Notes: generated by a model not told the origin, from the sequence alone. 64,000 bases of DNA from Halieaceae bacterium UBA5085 (GCA_002414665.1 DIAF01000006.1:109084-173083); one strand, 5' to 3'; shown: positions 27,479-38,315, counted from the stretch's first letter. Made by a program: numbers and translations.

Positions 27479-30388
27479 ATGAAAAAAATGCTTATCAATG
27501 CAACACAGCCCGAAGAGCTGCGCGTTGCGCTCGTCGACGGACAGCGACTGTACGATCTGGATATCGAAAACCGCACCCGTCTGCAAAAGAAGTCAAACAT
27601 CTACAAAGGCAAGATTACCCGGGTCGAACCCAGCCTGGAGGCCGCATTCGTTGAATTTGGCGCGGAGCGTCACGGCTTTCTGCCCCTCAAGGAAATCGCC
27701 CGTGAATACTTTTACAAGGATCCCGGCAACAGCGAGGGACGCCTGAAGATCAAGGAGGTCGTAAAAGAAGGCACGGAAATCATTGTTCAGGTCGACAAGG
27801 AGGAGCGCGGCAACAAGGGCGCCGCCCTCACCACCTTCATCAGTCTGGCCGGTCGCTACATGGTGCTGATGCCCAACAACCCCAAGGCGGGAGGCATCTC
27901 GCGACGCATTGAAGGCGACGACCGCAGCGAATTGCGCGAAGCCCTGAGCGGGCTGGAAATCCCCAACGGCATGGGGGTGATCATTCGCACAGCCGGTGTG
28001 GGACGCACCACCGAAGAGCTGCAGTGGGACCTGAACTATCTGTTGCAGTTGTGGGAATCCATCACCGTCGCCAACAAAGAAGTGAAAGCGCCTGCGCTGC
28101 TGTTTCAGGAGAGCAACGTTATCATCCGCGCGGTACGGGATTACCTGCGCGACGATATCGACCAGGTGCTGATCGACTCAGACGATGCCTATGCCGAGGC
28201 CTATGAATTCGTCAGCATGGTCATGCCGAAATACAAGAACCGTATTCGTCGCTACGAAGACACCATCCCCCTCTTCAACCGTTTCCAGATCGAAAGCCAG
28301 ATTGAAACAGCCTTCCAGCGCGAGGTCCGCCTGCCCTCCGGCGGCTCCATTGTCATTGACCCCACCGAAGCACTGGTTTCCATCGATATCAACTCTGCCC
28401 GCGCCACCAAGGGCACCGACATTGAAGACACCGCGCTGCAGACCAACCTGGAAGCAGCCGATGAGATCGCGCGCCAGCTGCGCCTGAGAGACATGGGCGG
28501 CCTGGTGGTCATTGACTTCATCGACATGCTGGCAGCACGCAACCAGCGCGCGGTCGAAAACCGCATGCGCGATGCGCTGGAGCTCGACCGTGCCCGTGTC
28601 CAGGTTGGCCGCATCTCGAGGTTCGGCCTGCTGGAGATGTCACGCCAACGACTGCGTCCGTCTCTCGGGGAAACCAGCGCCATTGTCTGCCCACGCTGCA
28701 CGGGCCAGGGCACCATCCGCGACACCAAGTCTCTCGCGCTCTCCATCCTGCGCCTGATGGAAGAAGAAGCCATCAAGGACCGCAGTGCCGAGGTGCGCGC
28801 CATCGTACCGGTGGATGTGGCGGCATACCTGCTCAACGAGAAGCGCTCAGCCCTTTCGGACATCGAAATTGTCAGCCGCACACGCCTGCTGGTGATTCCG
28901 AACCCGAACCTCGAAACACCGCACTTCGAGGTGCAGCGCCTGCGCGATGACGAAGTCAGCGAAGATCGCACCGTCAGTTACTCAATTGATATCGCGGTAC
29001 CGGATACTGACCTTATCAGCGATTCTCACTCCGCCAACATTCCACAGCAGGAGGCTGCGGTGCAACGCGTTGCACCGCAGATGCCGGCGCCGCAACCGGC
29101 GCCGGAGCGGGAGGAAACCACCGCCGAAGCGGCTGCTCCGAAGCGTAAACGTGGCGGCAAGAGCGCTGCCACCAAGGCTGCTGAATCCGCCGCGCCCGCC
29201 GCTAAAGCCGGCCTTGTGACGCGACTGATGGGCATGCTGTTTGGCGAGCCCGCCAAGGCGGAACAGCCCACGGCCAAACCGAAGGCACGCAAAGCCCCAG
29301 CTGCAGAGCCAGAAAGCGAGAGCAGCGAGAAAGGTGGTGAGCGCACTGGCCGCAAGCGCAGCCGCGGTGGCCGCCGACGCAATGGCAGCAACGCACGCAG
29401 CGCTGACCAGGCTCGCAATGATCGCGATGAGGTCAGTGACAAGGCCGAACAGCCCGTCAAGGCCGACAACGGCAATCGCTCACAGGACGACTCTTCGGAA
29501 GAGCGTCAAACCAGCGGCAGCTCACGTTCGCGTAGACGCGGTGGCAAGGGACGTCGTCGCCCCGATGCCGAGCGCACTGTGGAGCCGGTAGAAGATCAAG
29601 CAGACATTGATGCGGATGCCTCTGATGACGACAGTCTGGAAGCCTATGCCAGACGCCAGCAGGAAGCCCAACAGGACGACTCCAGTGAAGAGGGCAACAA
29701 ACCCCGCAAGCGTCCCTCCGACATGAAGCGCAGCGAACCGCGTCGTCGCCGCCGCAGCCGTCCGCAGACGGATGCCGACACCGCTGACAACGCGCAGACC
29801 GAAACTGCACAGACCGCTGGGGACAGCAGCGAGGTACCCGCAGACGCGCCGGCGAGCGAGCCGGTCAGCGCGGCTGAAGTCCTCGACAGCACGCCATTGG
29901 CGGCGCTGGAGAGCAGCACCAAAACCGACGCTGCCAGCAGCATAGATGGCGAGCACAGCGCCGCGATTACAGCCGAAGCGGAACCCGATACGGCAGTGCC
30001 CACGCCTGCGGAGCCGGAGGTGGCGGCCAAAGCGCCTGAGCTTGTAGAGGCACCGGCCGCGGAACCTGCACCGGCTCCCGTTGCACCGACTCCCGTTGCA
30101 CCGACTCCCGTTGCACCGACTCCCGTTGCACCGGCTTCCGAAGCCGCTGCGTCGGAGGCCCCTGTGGCGAGGCCGGCTGGTCTCACCGCAGACGGACGCG
30201 CTGCCAACGACCCTCGCGTGGCACCGCGACAGGTGCAAGAGGTGGCGATTACCACGGCACACCTGACGCTGTTCCGCGAAGAGCAGTTCCCACCTGTGGC
30301 TGCCAGCGGCCAGGTAGCACCGCGCGCCAGCAATGATCCCCGAGGGCCGCGCCCGGGCGCTGCTGCAGGCGGTGTCTCCGAGGGCTAA
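27479..30388 (+). CDS. rne: Ribonuclease E
   Basis: Single-strand endonuclease that starts mRNA decay and processes rRNA and tRNA; scaffold of the degradosome. 969 residues. N-terminal catalytic half: S1 domain ([20 protein letters not shown]), GGISRRIEG, the Mg-binding Asp in [13 protein letters not shown] and in VVIDFIDM, and the zinc-link CPRC. From about residue 520 the protein is low-complexity, rich in Arg, Glu, Pro and Ala, with short basic blocks ([20 protein letters not shown]) as RNA-binding arms, an [13 protein letters not shown] segment that resembles a membrane-anchoring amphipathic helix, and a proline-rich repeat near the end. Confidence 0.97.
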   Translation: MKKMLINATQPEELRVALVDGQRLYDLDIENRTRLQKKSNIYKGKITRVEPSLEAAFVEFGAERHGFLPLKEIAREYFYKDPGNSEGRLKIKEVVKEGTEIIVQVDKEERGNKGAALTTFISLAGRYMVLMPNNPKAGGISRRIEGDDRSELREALSGLEIPNGMGVIIRTAGVGRTTEELQWDLNYLLQLWESITVANKEVKAPALLFQESNVIIRAVRDYLRDDIDQVLIDSDDAYAEAYEFVSMVMPKYKNRIRRYEDTIPLFNRFQIESQIETAFQREVRLPSGGSIVIDPTEALVSIDINSARATKGTDIEDTALQTNLEAADEIARQLRLRDMGGLVVIDFIDMLAARNQRAVENRMRDALELDRARVQVGRISRFGLLEMSRQRLRPSLGETSAIVCPRCTGQGTIRDTKSLALSILRLMEEEAIKDRSAEVRAIVPVDVAAYLLNEKRSALSDIEIVSRTRLLVIPNPNLETPHFEVQRLRDDEVSEDRTVSYSIDIAVPDTDLISDSHSANIPQQEAAVQRVAPQMPAPQPAPEREETTAEAAAPKRKRGGKSAATKAAESAAPAAKAGLVTRLMGMLFGEPAKAEQPTAKPKARKAPAAEPESESSEKGGERTGRKRSRGGRRRNGSNARSADQARNDRDEVSDKAEQPVKADNGNRSQDDSSEERQTSGSSRSRRRGGKGRRRPDAERTVEPVEDQADIDADASDDDSLEAYARRQQEAQQDDSSEEGNKPRKRPSDMKRSEPRRRRRSRPQTDADTADNAQTETAQTAGDSSEVPADAPASEPVSAAEVLDSTPLAALESSTKTDAASSIDGEHSAAITAEAEPDTAVPTPAEPEVAAKAPELVEAPAAEPAPAPVAPTPVAPTPVAPTPVAPASEAAASEAPVARPAGLTADGRAANDPRVAPRQVQEVAITTAHLTLFREEQFPPVAASGQVAPRASNDPRGPRPGAAAGGVSEG
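30068..30127 (+). repeat. 15-bp tandem repeat inside rne
   Basis: Four direct copies of a 15-bp unit (GCACCGACTCCCGTT; the first differs by one base), plus a degenerate fifth copy, encode repeated Ala-Pro-Thr-Pro-Val in the disordered C-terminal tail of RNase E. Unit length is a multiple of three, so copy-number change would keep the frame. Confidence 0.92.
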
Positions 30389-30487
30389 ACACTCGGCAAA
30401 TTGATGCGCACAGGGCCGTCAGGGCTTGTGCGCGTTGGCAGGCGCTGTATAATCGCGCTCTCTCGTCGCAGACGGGAAAACAAACAC

Positions 30488-30577
30488 GGTGGGCTGGCTG
30501 AGTGGTCGAAAGCGGCGGTCTTGAAAACCGTTGAGGGTTTATCCCCTCCCGGGGTTCGAATCCCTGGCCCACCGCCA
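30488..30577 (+). tRNA. tRNA-Ser (anticodon UGA)
   Basis: A 90-nt tRNA with encoded CCA: acceptor GGTGGGC / GCCCACC, anticodon loop CTTGAAA (TGA), a long variable arm and a TTCGAAT T-loop. It marks the change from core to accessory genes, so its 3' end is a candidate ICE attachment site, though no second copy is visible in this window. Confidence 0.96.
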
Positions 30578-30964
30578 CTATCCCTTATAAATCAATGAGT
30601 TACAGGCGGTAATGCTCAGTTACCGCCAATATTCCCGCCATAAAATAAACGCTTAAAAAGTGACCAACAACTGCCCAGACCTACCTCGATGGCACACTTG
30701 GAGGCGACTCATTGATCCACACAGCAATGAGCAGCCGGTATCCCTGCCCGCGGATATCTCCGGCACCACTATAGCAATAAAATCAATTAGTTAGACGTGA
30801 TTTGTGATATATCCCTATATAGATCCCCACTAAGCGAAAATGGTGCATCGGCACTCCCAGAAACCGCGTTGCCGCCCTCACCCCAAACTCAGCCTACGGA
30901 ATCGATAGATGCGGATCGGTTCGTCTGCTCGAATACTGGGCAGCCGACAGGCCCACTAGACCCT
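30578..30964. other. Gene-free junction segment after tRNA-Ser
   Basis: 387 bp with no supported gene; the plus-strand ORF starting at 30797 is a shadow of the SRAP gene. An 8-bp inverted repeat (30605-30612 / 30620-30627, GGCGGTAA / TTACCGCC) lies just after the tRNA without a T-run. The rest is AT-richer than the core. If the tRNA is the insertion site, this is the element's left end. Confidence 0.5.
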
Positions 30965-31636
30965 TTACCGACTCTCGAGCCACACCACCTCACCGACTGG
31001 CTCCAGCAGTGCCGCGTCCTTGTTCCGGGAATTGCCTACACTCGACGCCAGTGGGTGCAGGGCCAACGGGAATTTCAGTACCGCACGAAACAGCGGATCA
31101 TGGGGTGGTATCTCCTCAGCATTGTCCAGCCAACGGACGCACTCCTCCTGCGACAGCATCACTGGCATGCGCGAATGCCAGGGCTGGAACTCTGGGGCAG
31201 CTTCTGTGGTGACCAGGGTGCAGGACAGCAAGGAGGTCGGCTGACCTCGCCAGACTTCCCACAGTGCCGCCACCGCCAGGGTGCGATCTTGGTTGGTGAT
31301 CAACCACGGCTGCTTGTGGCCTTGATCTGTACGCCACTCAATAAAGCTACTCATGGGGACGATGCCGCTCTGACTCTTGAAAGGACCGCGGAGTGCCGGG
31401 CTTTGGGTCAGCGACTCGGCGCGGGCATTGAACATGCTGTATTTCGTGCTGACCTCTTTGGCCCATGAGGGGGTGAGCCACCAGCGGGCTAATTCCCCCT
31501 GCCCATCGTGAACCAGCAGCACATCTTCGGTGGGCGCGACGTTGTAGCGTGGCGACGGTAAGTGTACATCGATGCCCAGAGTATCCAGCAGGTTTTGGAG
31601 ACCGGGCATCTCGGTGATATTGAAACGGCCACGCAT
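30965..31636 (-). CDS. SRAP (YedK/HMCES)-family protein lacking the catalytic cysteine
   Basis: SRAP proteins shield abasic sites in single-stranded DNA by a covalent bond from Cys2. The ATG at 31636 has GGAG 9 nt upstream and gives 223 residues, the size of YedK. It begins MRGRFNITEM where the family has MCGRF: codon 2 is CGT instead of TGT. Other key residues remain: RYNVAPT, Asn in FNARAES, Glu in FIEWR, His in HSRMPVML, and the VGNSRNKD end. So the fold is kept but the crosslinking residue is gone. Starting upstream would not restore it, because Cys must be exposed at the N-terminus. Divergent from hsdR. Confidence 0.88.
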   Translation of the reverse strand: MRGRFNITEMPGLQNLLDTLGIDVHLPSPRYNVAPTEDVLLVHDGQGELARWWLTPSWAKEVSTKYSMFNARAESLTQSPALRGPFKSQSGIVPMSSFIEWRTDQGHKQPWLITNQDRTLAVAALWEVWRGQPTSLLSCTLVTTEAAPEFQPWHSRMPVMLSQEECVRWLDNAEEIPPHDPLFRAVLKFPLALHPLASSVGNSRNKDAALLEPVGEVVWLESR

Positions 31637-31830
31637 CAAGCCTGTCTCCGGAGGGACTCTGTGATTGAGTGTAGTCAATCTGATCCAGAGACGGTGATTT
31701 TCCTGCAACTCATGGAGCGTACCTGGATCACGATCACCACACGGCATGTTTTGGACCCATTCGTCGTGGGTGTTATAGTCCAGCCAACAACGAAAAGCCC
31801 CGATGAATGGACGAGCAGGCTGTCTCAGGC

Positions 31831-34221
31831 ATGGATAAGAAGCAATTCAGCGAGAGGGACATCTGCACCAAGTTCATCACACCCTCGCTGGTTCAGGCGG
31901 GTTGGAACCTCCAGACCCAGATCCGCGAAGAGGTCACCTTCACCGCCGGTCGCGTCATCGTCCGCGGCCGCCTGCACTCCCGGGGCAAGCAGCGGCGTGC
32001 CGACTATGTGCTGAGCTACCAGCAGAACCAGCCAATCGCGGTGATCGAGGCCAAGGACAATAGCCACAGTCTCGGCGATGGCATGCAGCAGGCTCTGGCC
32101 TACAGCGATGCCCTGGATGTGCCCTTCGTCTTCAGCAGCAATGGCGACGGTTTCCTCTTCCACGACCGCACCGGCCTGGGGCCTGCCACCGAAATTACCC
32201 TTAGCCTGGACGAGTTTCCCTCCCCGGTGTATCTGTGGGAGCGTTACTGCCAATACAAGGGCGTCGCCGGCCCGGCACGCGCGGTCGTGGAGCAGCCCTA
32301 CTACGACGACGGCAGTGGCCGGGCGCCGCGCTACTACCAGGCGGTGGCCATCAACCGCACCGTGGAGGCCGTGGCCCGCGGGCAGGACCGTATCCTACTG
32401 GTGATGGCCACCGGCACCGGCAAAACCTACACCGCCTTCCAGATCATCTGGCGGCTGTGGAAGTCGCGGCAGAAGCGGCGCATCCTGTTTCTGGCCGATC
32501 GTAATATCCTGGTGGACCAGACCAAGAACAACGACTTCAAACCCTTTGGTCAGGCAATGACCAAGATCAGCAGGCGTCAGATCGACACTTCCTACGAAGT
32601 CTACCTGTCCCTCTATCAGGCGGTGACCGGCACTGAGGAAGAGCAGAACATCTACAAGCAGTTCTCGCCGGATTTCTTCGACCTGGTGGTAATCGACGAG
32701 TGCCACCGGGGCAGTGCCGCCGAGGATTCCGCCTGGCGCGAGATTCTGGACTACTTCTCCGCCGCCACACACATCGGCTTGACGGCCACCCCCAAGGAAA
32801 CCCGCGAGGTTTCCAGCATTCACTACTTTGGCGAGCCGGTGTACAGCTACAGCTTGAAGCAGGGCATCGATGATGGCTTTCTGGCCCCCTACAAGGTGGT
32901 GCGTATCGATTTCGACAAGGACCTGCAGGGCTGGCGACCCTCGAAGGGCATGCGCGACAAGTTCGGCGAGCTGATCGAGGACCGGGTCTACAACCTGAAA
33001 GACATGGACCGCCAGCTGGTGATCGAGGCGCGCACCGAGGCGGTGGCGCAGAAAATTACCGATTATCTGGAGGCCACCGACCCTTTACAGAAGACCATCG
33101 TGTTCTGCGACGACATCAACCACGCCGAGCGAATGCGCTCCGCCCTGGTCAACCTGAACCCCTTGCGGGTAAAGGAGAACCGCAAGTACGTGATGCGCAT
33201 TACGGGTGATGAGCAAGAAGGCAAGGCGGAGCTGGACAACTTCATCAACCCGGAGTCGCGCTATCCGGTGATTGCCACCACCAGCAAGCTGATGAGCACC
33301 GGGGTGGATGCCCAGACCTGCAAGCTGATTGTGCTGGACCAGCACATCCAATCGATGACCGAATTCAAGCAGATTATTGGCCGCGGCACCCGCATCAACG
33401 AGGACTACGGCAAATTCTGGTTCACCATCATGGATTTCAAGAAGGCCACCGAGCTGTTCGCCGACCCGGCCTTCGACGGCGACCCGGTGCAGATCTACTG
33501 CCCTCATGGCGACGAATCACCGGTGCCGCCGGATGAGCCGGGCACCGAAGGAGAGCCTGGTGACGCCACTGGAGAGCCCGGCGAGGGCTTGCCCGAGCCC
33601 CCGGAACCACCAGGTGAAGGACCGGGACCGGGGGGACGTACCCGCTATGTGGTCAACAATGTGCCGATCCGGATTATCGCCGAACGAGTGCAGTACTACG
33701 GACCCGATGGCAAACTGATCACCGAAACCCTGCGCGACTATACCCGTCAGTGCGTGCTCAGGCAGTTCGCCTCCCTGGACGATTTTCTGCGCCGCTGGAG
33801 CAGTGCCGAACAGAAGCAGGCAATCATCGAGGAGCTGGCCAGCCAGGGCGTGCTGTGGGAGCCACTGGCCGACGAGGTGGAGAAGAAGCTCAAGAAGCCC
33901 CTCGATCCCTTCGACCTGATCTGCCACGTGGCCTTTGACCAGCCACCGCTGTCCCGCCGGGAGCGGGCCGAGCAGGTAAAAAAGCGCAATTACTTTGCCC
34001 GCTACGAAGGCGTAGCCCGGCAGGTGCTAGAAGCCTTGCTGGACAAGTACGCCGACACCGGCATCGAGTCCATCGAAGACATCAAGATCTTGCAGCTCGA
34101 CCCCTTCAGCCAGCTCGGCGCACCGATGGAGCTGGTCCAGGCCTTTGGCGACAAGGCCCATTACCAACAGGCCGTGCACGACCTGGAAGCGGCGCTCTAC
34201 GCTAGCGCCAACAAAGGATGA
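31831..34221 (+). CDS. hsdR: Type I restriction endonuclease, R subunit (EcoEI type)
   Basis: ATP-driven DNA translocase and nuclease of the type I restriction complex. The frame opens at 31807, but homology begins at the ATG at 31831 ([20 protein letters not shown]), 796 residues. N-terminal nuclease domain with [10 protein letters not shown]; helicase motifs Walker [15 protein letters not shown] box [10 protein letters not shown], motif [11 protein letters not shown], and QIIGRGTRI; then an acidic Pro/Gly-rich linker (about residues 565-605) and a C-terminal HsdM/S-interaction domain. hsdM follows after 110 bp. Confidence 0.95.
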   Translation: MDKKQFSERDICTKFITPSLVQAGWNLQTQIREEVTFTAGRVIVRGRLHSRGKQRRADYVLSYQQNQPIAVIEAKDNSHSLGDGMQQALAYSDALDVPFVFSSNGDGFLFHDRTGLGPATEITLSLDEFPSPVYLWERYCQYKGVAGPARAVVEQPYYDDGSGRAPRYYQAVAINRTVEAVARGQDRILLVMATGTGKTYTAFQIIWRLWKSRQKRRILFLADRNILVDQTKNNDFKPFGQAMTKISRRQIDTSYEVYLSLYQAVTGTEEEQNIYKQFSPDFFDLVVIDECHRGSAAEDSAWREILDYFSAATHIGLTATPKETREVSSIHYFGEPVYSYSLKQGIDDGFLAPYKVVRIDFDKDLQGWRPSKGMRDKFGELIEDRVYNLKDMDRQLVIEARTEAVAQKITDYLEATDPLQKTIVFCDDINHAERMRSALVNLNPLRVKENRKYVMRITGDEQEGKAELDNFINPESRYPVIATTSKLMSTGVDAQTCKLIVLDQHIQSMTEFKQIIGRGTRINEDYGKFWFTIMDFKKATELFADPAFDGDPVQIYCPHGDESPVPPDEPGTEGEPGDATGEPGEGLPEPPEPPGEGPGPGGRTRYVVNNVPIRIIAERVQYYGPDGKLITETLRDYTRQCVLRQFASLDDFLRRWSSAEQKQAIIEELASQGVLWEPLADEVEKKLKKPLDPFDLICHVAFDQPPLSRRERAEQVKKRNYFARYEGVARQVLEALLDKYADTGIESIEDIKILQLDPFSQLGAPMELVQAFGDKAHYQQAVHDLEAALYASANKG

Positions 34222-34331
34222 GCGGGCCAACCCGCAACCTATGGCATCCTGACTGTCTCCCTTCCATGAACGGGGCGCGGACGAGCGTTTTGCATTTGAT
34301 CACCCACTGAAACCTGCAACTGGAAACTCGC

Positions 34332-35828
34332 ATGTCAATCAGCACCACCATCAAATCCATTCAGGACATCATGCGCAAGGACGTTGGCGTGGATGGCGAC
34401 GCCCAGCGCATAGGCCAGCTGGTCTGGATGCTGTTTCTCAAGATTTTCGATGACCGGGAGCTGGAGTGGGAGCTACTTGACGACAACTACCACTCGCCGA
34501 TTCCGGAGCGGCTGCGCTGGCGCAGCTGGGCGGCGGACCCAGAAGGCATGACCGGCGATGAGCTGAAGGTCTTTATCGACAACGACCTTTTCCCGGGCCT
34601 GCAGAACCTGGAAAAGCACAGCCAGACGCCGACCGCCTTCGTGGTGCGTAACGTGTTCGAGGACGCCTACAACTACATGAAGTCCGGCCAGCTGCTGCGC
34701 CAGGTCATCAACAAGCTCCAGGAGGGGGTAGACTTCAACAAGGCCCAGGAGCGCCACGAATTCGGCGGCATGTACGAGCAGCTGCTGAAGGACCTGCAGA
34801 GTGCCGGCAACGCGGGCGAGTTCTACACCCCGCGGGCGGTCACCGAGTTCATGGTGGACCGGGTAGACCCGCAGCTGGCGGAGAAGGTGATGGACCCCGC
34901 CTGTGGTACTGGCGGTTTTCTTACCTGCACCATCGAGCACAAGCGCAAGCACTACGTGAAAACCCCCGAGGACGAGCGCATCCTCCAGGCCAGCATCCAC
35001 GGGGTGGAGAAAAAGCCCCTGCCGCACCTGCTGGCCACCACCAACATGATCCTCCACGGCATTGAGGTGCCGGACCAGATCAAGCACGACAACACCCTGG
35101 CCCGCCCGCTGATCAGCTGGGGCCCGAAGGAGCGGGTGGACGTGATCGTGGCCAACCCGCCCTTCGGTGGCATGGAAGAAGACGGCATTGAAACCAACTT
35201 CCCCAGCGCCTTCCGCACCCGGGAAACCGCCGACCTGTTCATGACCCTGTTCATCCACCTGCTGCGCGAGGGTGGCCGCGCCGCGGTGGTGCTGCCGGAT
35301 GGCTTTCTGTTCGGCGAGGGCATGAAAACCCGCCTCAAGGAAAAGCTGCTGGAAGAATGCAACCTGCACACCATCGTGCGCCTGCCCAACGGCGTGTTTA
35401 ACCCCTACACCGGCATCAAGACCAACCTGCTGTTCTTTACCAAGGGCAAGCCTACCGAGAACGTCTGGTACTACGAACACCCCTACCCGGAAGGTGTGAA
35501 AAGCTACAACAAAACCAAACCCATGCGCTTTGCCGAATTCCAGACTGAAATCGACTGGTGGGGCTCCGAAGTGGACGGCTTCGCCAGCCGCGTGGAAACC
35601 GAGCAGGCCTGGAAGGTGTCCATCGACGACATCAAGGCCCGCAACTACAACCTGGACATCAAGAACCCCTTTGAGTCCGAACAGGTCAGCCACGACCCGG
35701 ACGAACTGCTGGCCAAGTACGAACAGCAGCAGGCCGAAATCCAGGAAATCCGCCACCAGCTGCGGGACATCCTGGCCGATGCGCTCTCTCACAACATCGA
35801 CGAGAACACCGGTGGAGGTGCGGCGTGA
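34332..35828 (+). CDS. hsdM: Type I restriction-modification DNA methyltransferase, M subunit
   Basis: N6-adenine methyltransferase. 498 residues: N-terminal HsdM helical domain (IMRKDVGVDGDAQRIGQLVW), AdoMet-binding MDPACGTGGFL (near residue 183), and catalytic NPPFGGM motif in VIVANPPFGG. It ends four bases into hsdS (overlap 35825-35828). Confidence 0.96.
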   Translation: MSISTTIKSIQDIMRKDVGVDGDAQRIGQLVWMLFLKIFDDRELEWELLDDNYHSPIPERLRWRSWAADPEGMTGDELKVFIDNDLFPGLQNLEKHSQTPTAFVVRNVFEDAYNYMKSGQLLRQVINKLQEGVDFNKAQERHEFGGMYEQLLKDLQSAGNAGEFYTPRAVTEFMVDRVDPQLAEKVMDPACGTGGFLTCTIEHKRKHYVKTPEDERILQASIHGVEKKPLPHLLATTNMILHGIEVPDQIKHDNTLARPLISWGPKERVDVIVANPPFGGMEEDGIETNFPSAFRTRETADLFMTLFIHLLREGGRAAVVLPDGFLFGEGMKTRLKEKLLEECNLHTIVRLPNGVFNPYTGIKTNLLFFTKGKPTENVWYYEHPYPEGVKSYNKTKPMRFAEFQTEIDWWGSEVDGFASRVETEQAWKVSIDDIKARNYNLDIKNPFESEQVSHDPDELLAKYEQQQAEIQEIRHQLRDILADALSHNIDENTGGGAA

Positions 35829-37417
35829 GTGCGCGGGAGCTGATTACCGAAAATTTGGATTTGTGGACCGGGGCAGTCACGAAGAAGTCCAGCAGTGGCC
35901 GGGGGAGTAATGGCAAGGTTGAGCTGACCGGGGTTAAGAAGCTGCGGGAGTTGATTCTGGAGCTAGCTATAAGAGGGCGACTCGTCGAACAAGACTCAAG
36001 TGACGAACCCGCCCATTTAGTTCTCGAACAACTAGATTCCAGTGTTAAGAAAAACAAAGGCAAGCCGCGAGCATCTTCCGGGGCATCACAACCGATCCTG
36101 CCGAAAGGATGGTCCTCATTCCGAGTTGGCGATTACCTCGATTTCCAATACGGCAAATCCCTCCCAGCGAAGCAGCGCGACGATTCAGGCAGTATTGCAG
36201 TTTATGGATCTAACGGCGTTGTCGGTTTCCACACGGAAGCTTTGACGGAGGCGTCTTGCATAATCGTTGGGAGAAAGGGCTCTGCCGGAGCTCTTAACAA
36301 GGCTCTTGATCCGTCATGGACGACAGACGTGGCTTACTATGTTCAGCCACCCCAGGGGTTCGATTTTGAGTTCACATACCTACTCTTGCAAAGCCTTCAC
36401 CTGGACCGGCTTGGCAAGGGCATTAAGCCCGGCGTAAACCGCAACGAGGCTTATTCACTGACTGCTTTATTGCCACCCCTGGAAGAACAACACCGCATCG
36501 TCCAAAAAGTCGATGAACTCATGGCCCTCTGCGATCAGCTGGAACAGCAAATCAGCGACCAGCTCGAAGCCCACGAAACCCTCGTGGACACCCTGCTCGG
36601 CACCCTCACCCAGTTCGAAAACGCCACCGAACTGGCCGACAACTGGGCCCGCCTCGCCGCCCACTTCGACACCCTGTTCACCACCGAGCAGAGCATCGAC
36701 AAGCTCAAGCAGACCATTCTGCAACTGGCGGTGATGGGACGGTTGGTAGAGCAGAATTCAAAGGACGAGCCTGCGCCCAGCTTCCTGCAACGACATGGCA
36801 TCAAAAACCACGCCGATTCATTACAAGGTTGGGCAGAAGTTGTGCTGGGAGATTTGGGCGGAGTTATTGGTGGGTCTACACCAAGTAAGGCGCACGCCGA
36901 ATTTTGGGATGGAACCATACCTTGGGTATCCCCAAAGGATATGAAGCGCCCGCTAATTCAAGATTCCCAAGACAAAATTTCAGAACAGGCGGTGGAACTT
37001 ACGTCACTGAAGATCGTACCACCACACAGCCTTCTAATGGTTGTTCGTGGTATGATTCTGGCGCATTCCTTCCCAGTTGCAATCACTGGATGTGAAGTCA
37101 CGATTAACCAAGACATGAAGGCTCTCGTTCCCCCGCCAGAGATCACTCCATATCTACTGCTTTGCTTACAGGCGGCGCGCTCTACGATCATCGAACTTGT
37201 GGACCGCTCAAGCCACGGCACTCGCAAACTAGTTTCGGAAAAGTTGTGGTCGCATGTAATTCGCATTCCTCCAATAGACGAACAACTTCGCATCATCCAG
37301 AAAGTCGATGATCTCATGGCTCTCTGCGATCAACTCAAGGAACGCCTCAGTCAGGCTCGGGAAACTCGCTGCCACTTAGCAGAAGCTGCTTTAGCGGACG
37401 CAGTCGGCAGATGTTAA
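35825..37417 (+). CDS. hsdS: Type I restriction-modification specificity subunit
   Basis: Sets the DNA target of the HsdRMS complex. 530 residues in two half-repeats. Each half has a variable target-recognition domain (about 95-215 and 335-465) followed by a conserved helix (PPLEEQHRIVQKVDELMALC in the first, IPPIDEQLRIIQKVDDLMAL in the second). The recognition domains are lower in GC than the helices, as usual for these swapped segments. Last gene of the RM operon. Confidence 0.95.
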   Translation: MSARELITENLDLWTGAVTKKSSSGRGSNGKVELTGVKKLRELILELAIRGRLVEQDSSDEPAHLVLEQLDSSVKKNKGKPRASSGASQPILPKGWSSFRVGDYLDFQYGKSLPAKQRDDSGSIAVYGSNGVVGFHTEALTEASCIIVGRKGSAGALNKALDPSWTTDVAYYVQPPQGFDFEFTYLLLQSLHLDRLGKGIKPGVNRNEAYSLTALLPPLEEQHRIVQKVDELMALCDQLEQQISDQLEAHETLVDTLLGTLTQFENATELADNWARLAAHFDTLFTTEQSIDKLKQTILQLAVMGRLVEQNSKDEPAPSFLQRHGIKNHADSLQGWAEVVLGDLGGVIGGSTPSKAHAEFWDGTIPWVSPKDMKRPLIQDSQDKISEQAVELTSLKIVPPHSLLMVVRGMILAHSFPVAITGCEVTINQDMKALVPPPEITPYLLLCLQAARSTIIELVDRSSHGTRKLVSEKLWSHVIRIPPIDEQLRIIQKVDDLMALCDQLKERLSQARETRCHLAEAALADAVGRC

Positions 37418-37461
37418 AAGCTGCTTCCTGCTACTTGAGACTGGATCCGGCCAGGAGCGGA

Positions 37462-37575
37462 CGTTAACGCCCGCAGCAGCGGAACCAAAAGTTGGGTGAC
37501 TTTGTGCGATAATTTGCGAAGCAAATGCACAAAGGCGCGCAGCTTTTGGTTTCCGACTGCCTGCGCTTGTTAGCA
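37462..37575 (-). repeat. attC-like integron recombination site 1
   Basis: On the minus strand the site begins TGCTAAC directly after the stop codon of the preceding ORF and ends GCGGGCGTTAAC. Between them lie nested inverted repeats: AAGCGCAGGCAG pairs with CTGCTGCGGGC leaving one unpaired G, then AACCAAAAG / CTTTTGGTT, TTTGTGC / GCACAAA and ATTTGC / GCAAAT around a short loop. Imperfect symmetry with an extrahelical base and a G/TTA end is the hallmark of attC. The 114-bp length resembles the longer VCR-type sites. Core matches are 6 of 7 (left) and partial (right). Confidence 0.7.
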
Positions 37576-38061
37576 CTAACGTAACGCACGGTCTTTACCA
37601 TTCTCTTTGAATAGAAAAAATACGATACCAAAGATCGCGCCAAAAATAATGGCCAGCTGAACAATGTTTACTATAGGGCCGAACCAATTTAGCATTGGCT
37701 CATTGCTTCGCCATTTAGTAAAGGGAGCCACAATTTTGTAAGAAACACTTTTTGTACATTCCTCCACGGAAGAGTTGATGTATGCGGCCTCTCTTTTTCT
37801 GCCTTCTTCCGTCCAAGGCTCCCCCTTTTTTTTGGTCCACCCACCCTCTAGACTCATCATTTCCTGCCTAAAGTCATCTTTTTCAATTTGGGTACAGGGC
37901 ACCTTGCTTATGCCTTGCTCATGGAGAGGGTTAATCTGCTCTGTTACATACCCACTAAGGGGATTGTGTATGAATAACATAATCAATACCAGAGAGGCGA
38001 AAGCCGACAGAGCTATCTTTTGTATGTTATTTAAATTTTCGAAATTCATAATGCCCATCAC
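37576..38061 (-). CDS. Hypothetical two-pass membrane protein, cassette-borne
   Basis: 161 residues, no family recognised. One membrane segment near the N-terminus (IALSAFASLVLIMLFI) and one near the C-terminus (IVNIVQLAIIFGAIFGIVFF) flank a hydrophilic loop of ~90 residues with two Cys (VPCTQ, EECTK). Its start overlaps the end of the upstream small gene, so the two form a pair. Its stop codon abuts attC-like site 1, which is the usual layout of a gene cassette. Base composition is AT-richer than the core genes. Confidence 0.65.
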   Translation of the reverse strand: MMGIMNFENLNNIQKIALSAFASLVLIMLFIHNPLSGYVTEQINPLHEQGISKVPCTQIEKDDFRQEMMSLEGGWTKKKGEPWTEEGRKREAAYINSSVEECTKSVSYKIVAPFTKWRSNEPMLNWFGPIVNIVQLAIIFGAIFGIVFFLFKENGKDRALR

Positions 38062-38315
38062 TTAATAAATAACGTTATTACTGCCACAACAGCTGACGCG
38101 AATGATATAAAAGCAAGAATTTTGTTGATTAGCAAAGTGGACTTATTATTCTGGTGGACTTCAAAAGCGAGACATCTATTATAAATCGTTTCGGCTGTAT
38201 CATCAGGGAAGGTCGGAATGCCTTTCTTCTTTGCCGCAGCTACAAGTGCATCATAATCTGATGGACTAATCCCAGCCCGGTGAAACCAATCGAAATCGTC
38301 TTCACTCTTATTCAT
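38058..38315 (-). CDS. Hypothetical small protein with C-terminal membrane helix, cassette-borne
   Basis: 85 residues, no family recognised. The N-terminal two thirds are soluble (DWFHRAGISPSDYDALVAAA), and the end is a single membrane segment (LINKILAFISFASAVVAVIT). It overlaps the start of the downstream membrane protein by four bases, so the two are coupled. It is the first gene of the cassette ending in attC-like site 1. The 145 bp upstream lead to the IS element and contain no gene. Confidence 0.6.
   Translation of the reverse strand: MNKSEDDFDWFHRAGISPSDYDALVAAAKKKGIPTFPDDTAETIYNRCLAFEVHQNNKSTLLINKILAFISFASAVVAVITLFIK

Noticed and set aside
27151..27654. ORF in the rluC-rne spacer running into rne
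   Set aside because: It overlaps the start of rne out of frame, with low-complexity composition and no ribosome site.
34473..35792. 439-codon minus-strand ORF opposite hsdM
   Set aside because: Shadow of hsdM; composition is dominated by Val, Leu, His and Gly, typical of antisense frames, with no ribosome site.
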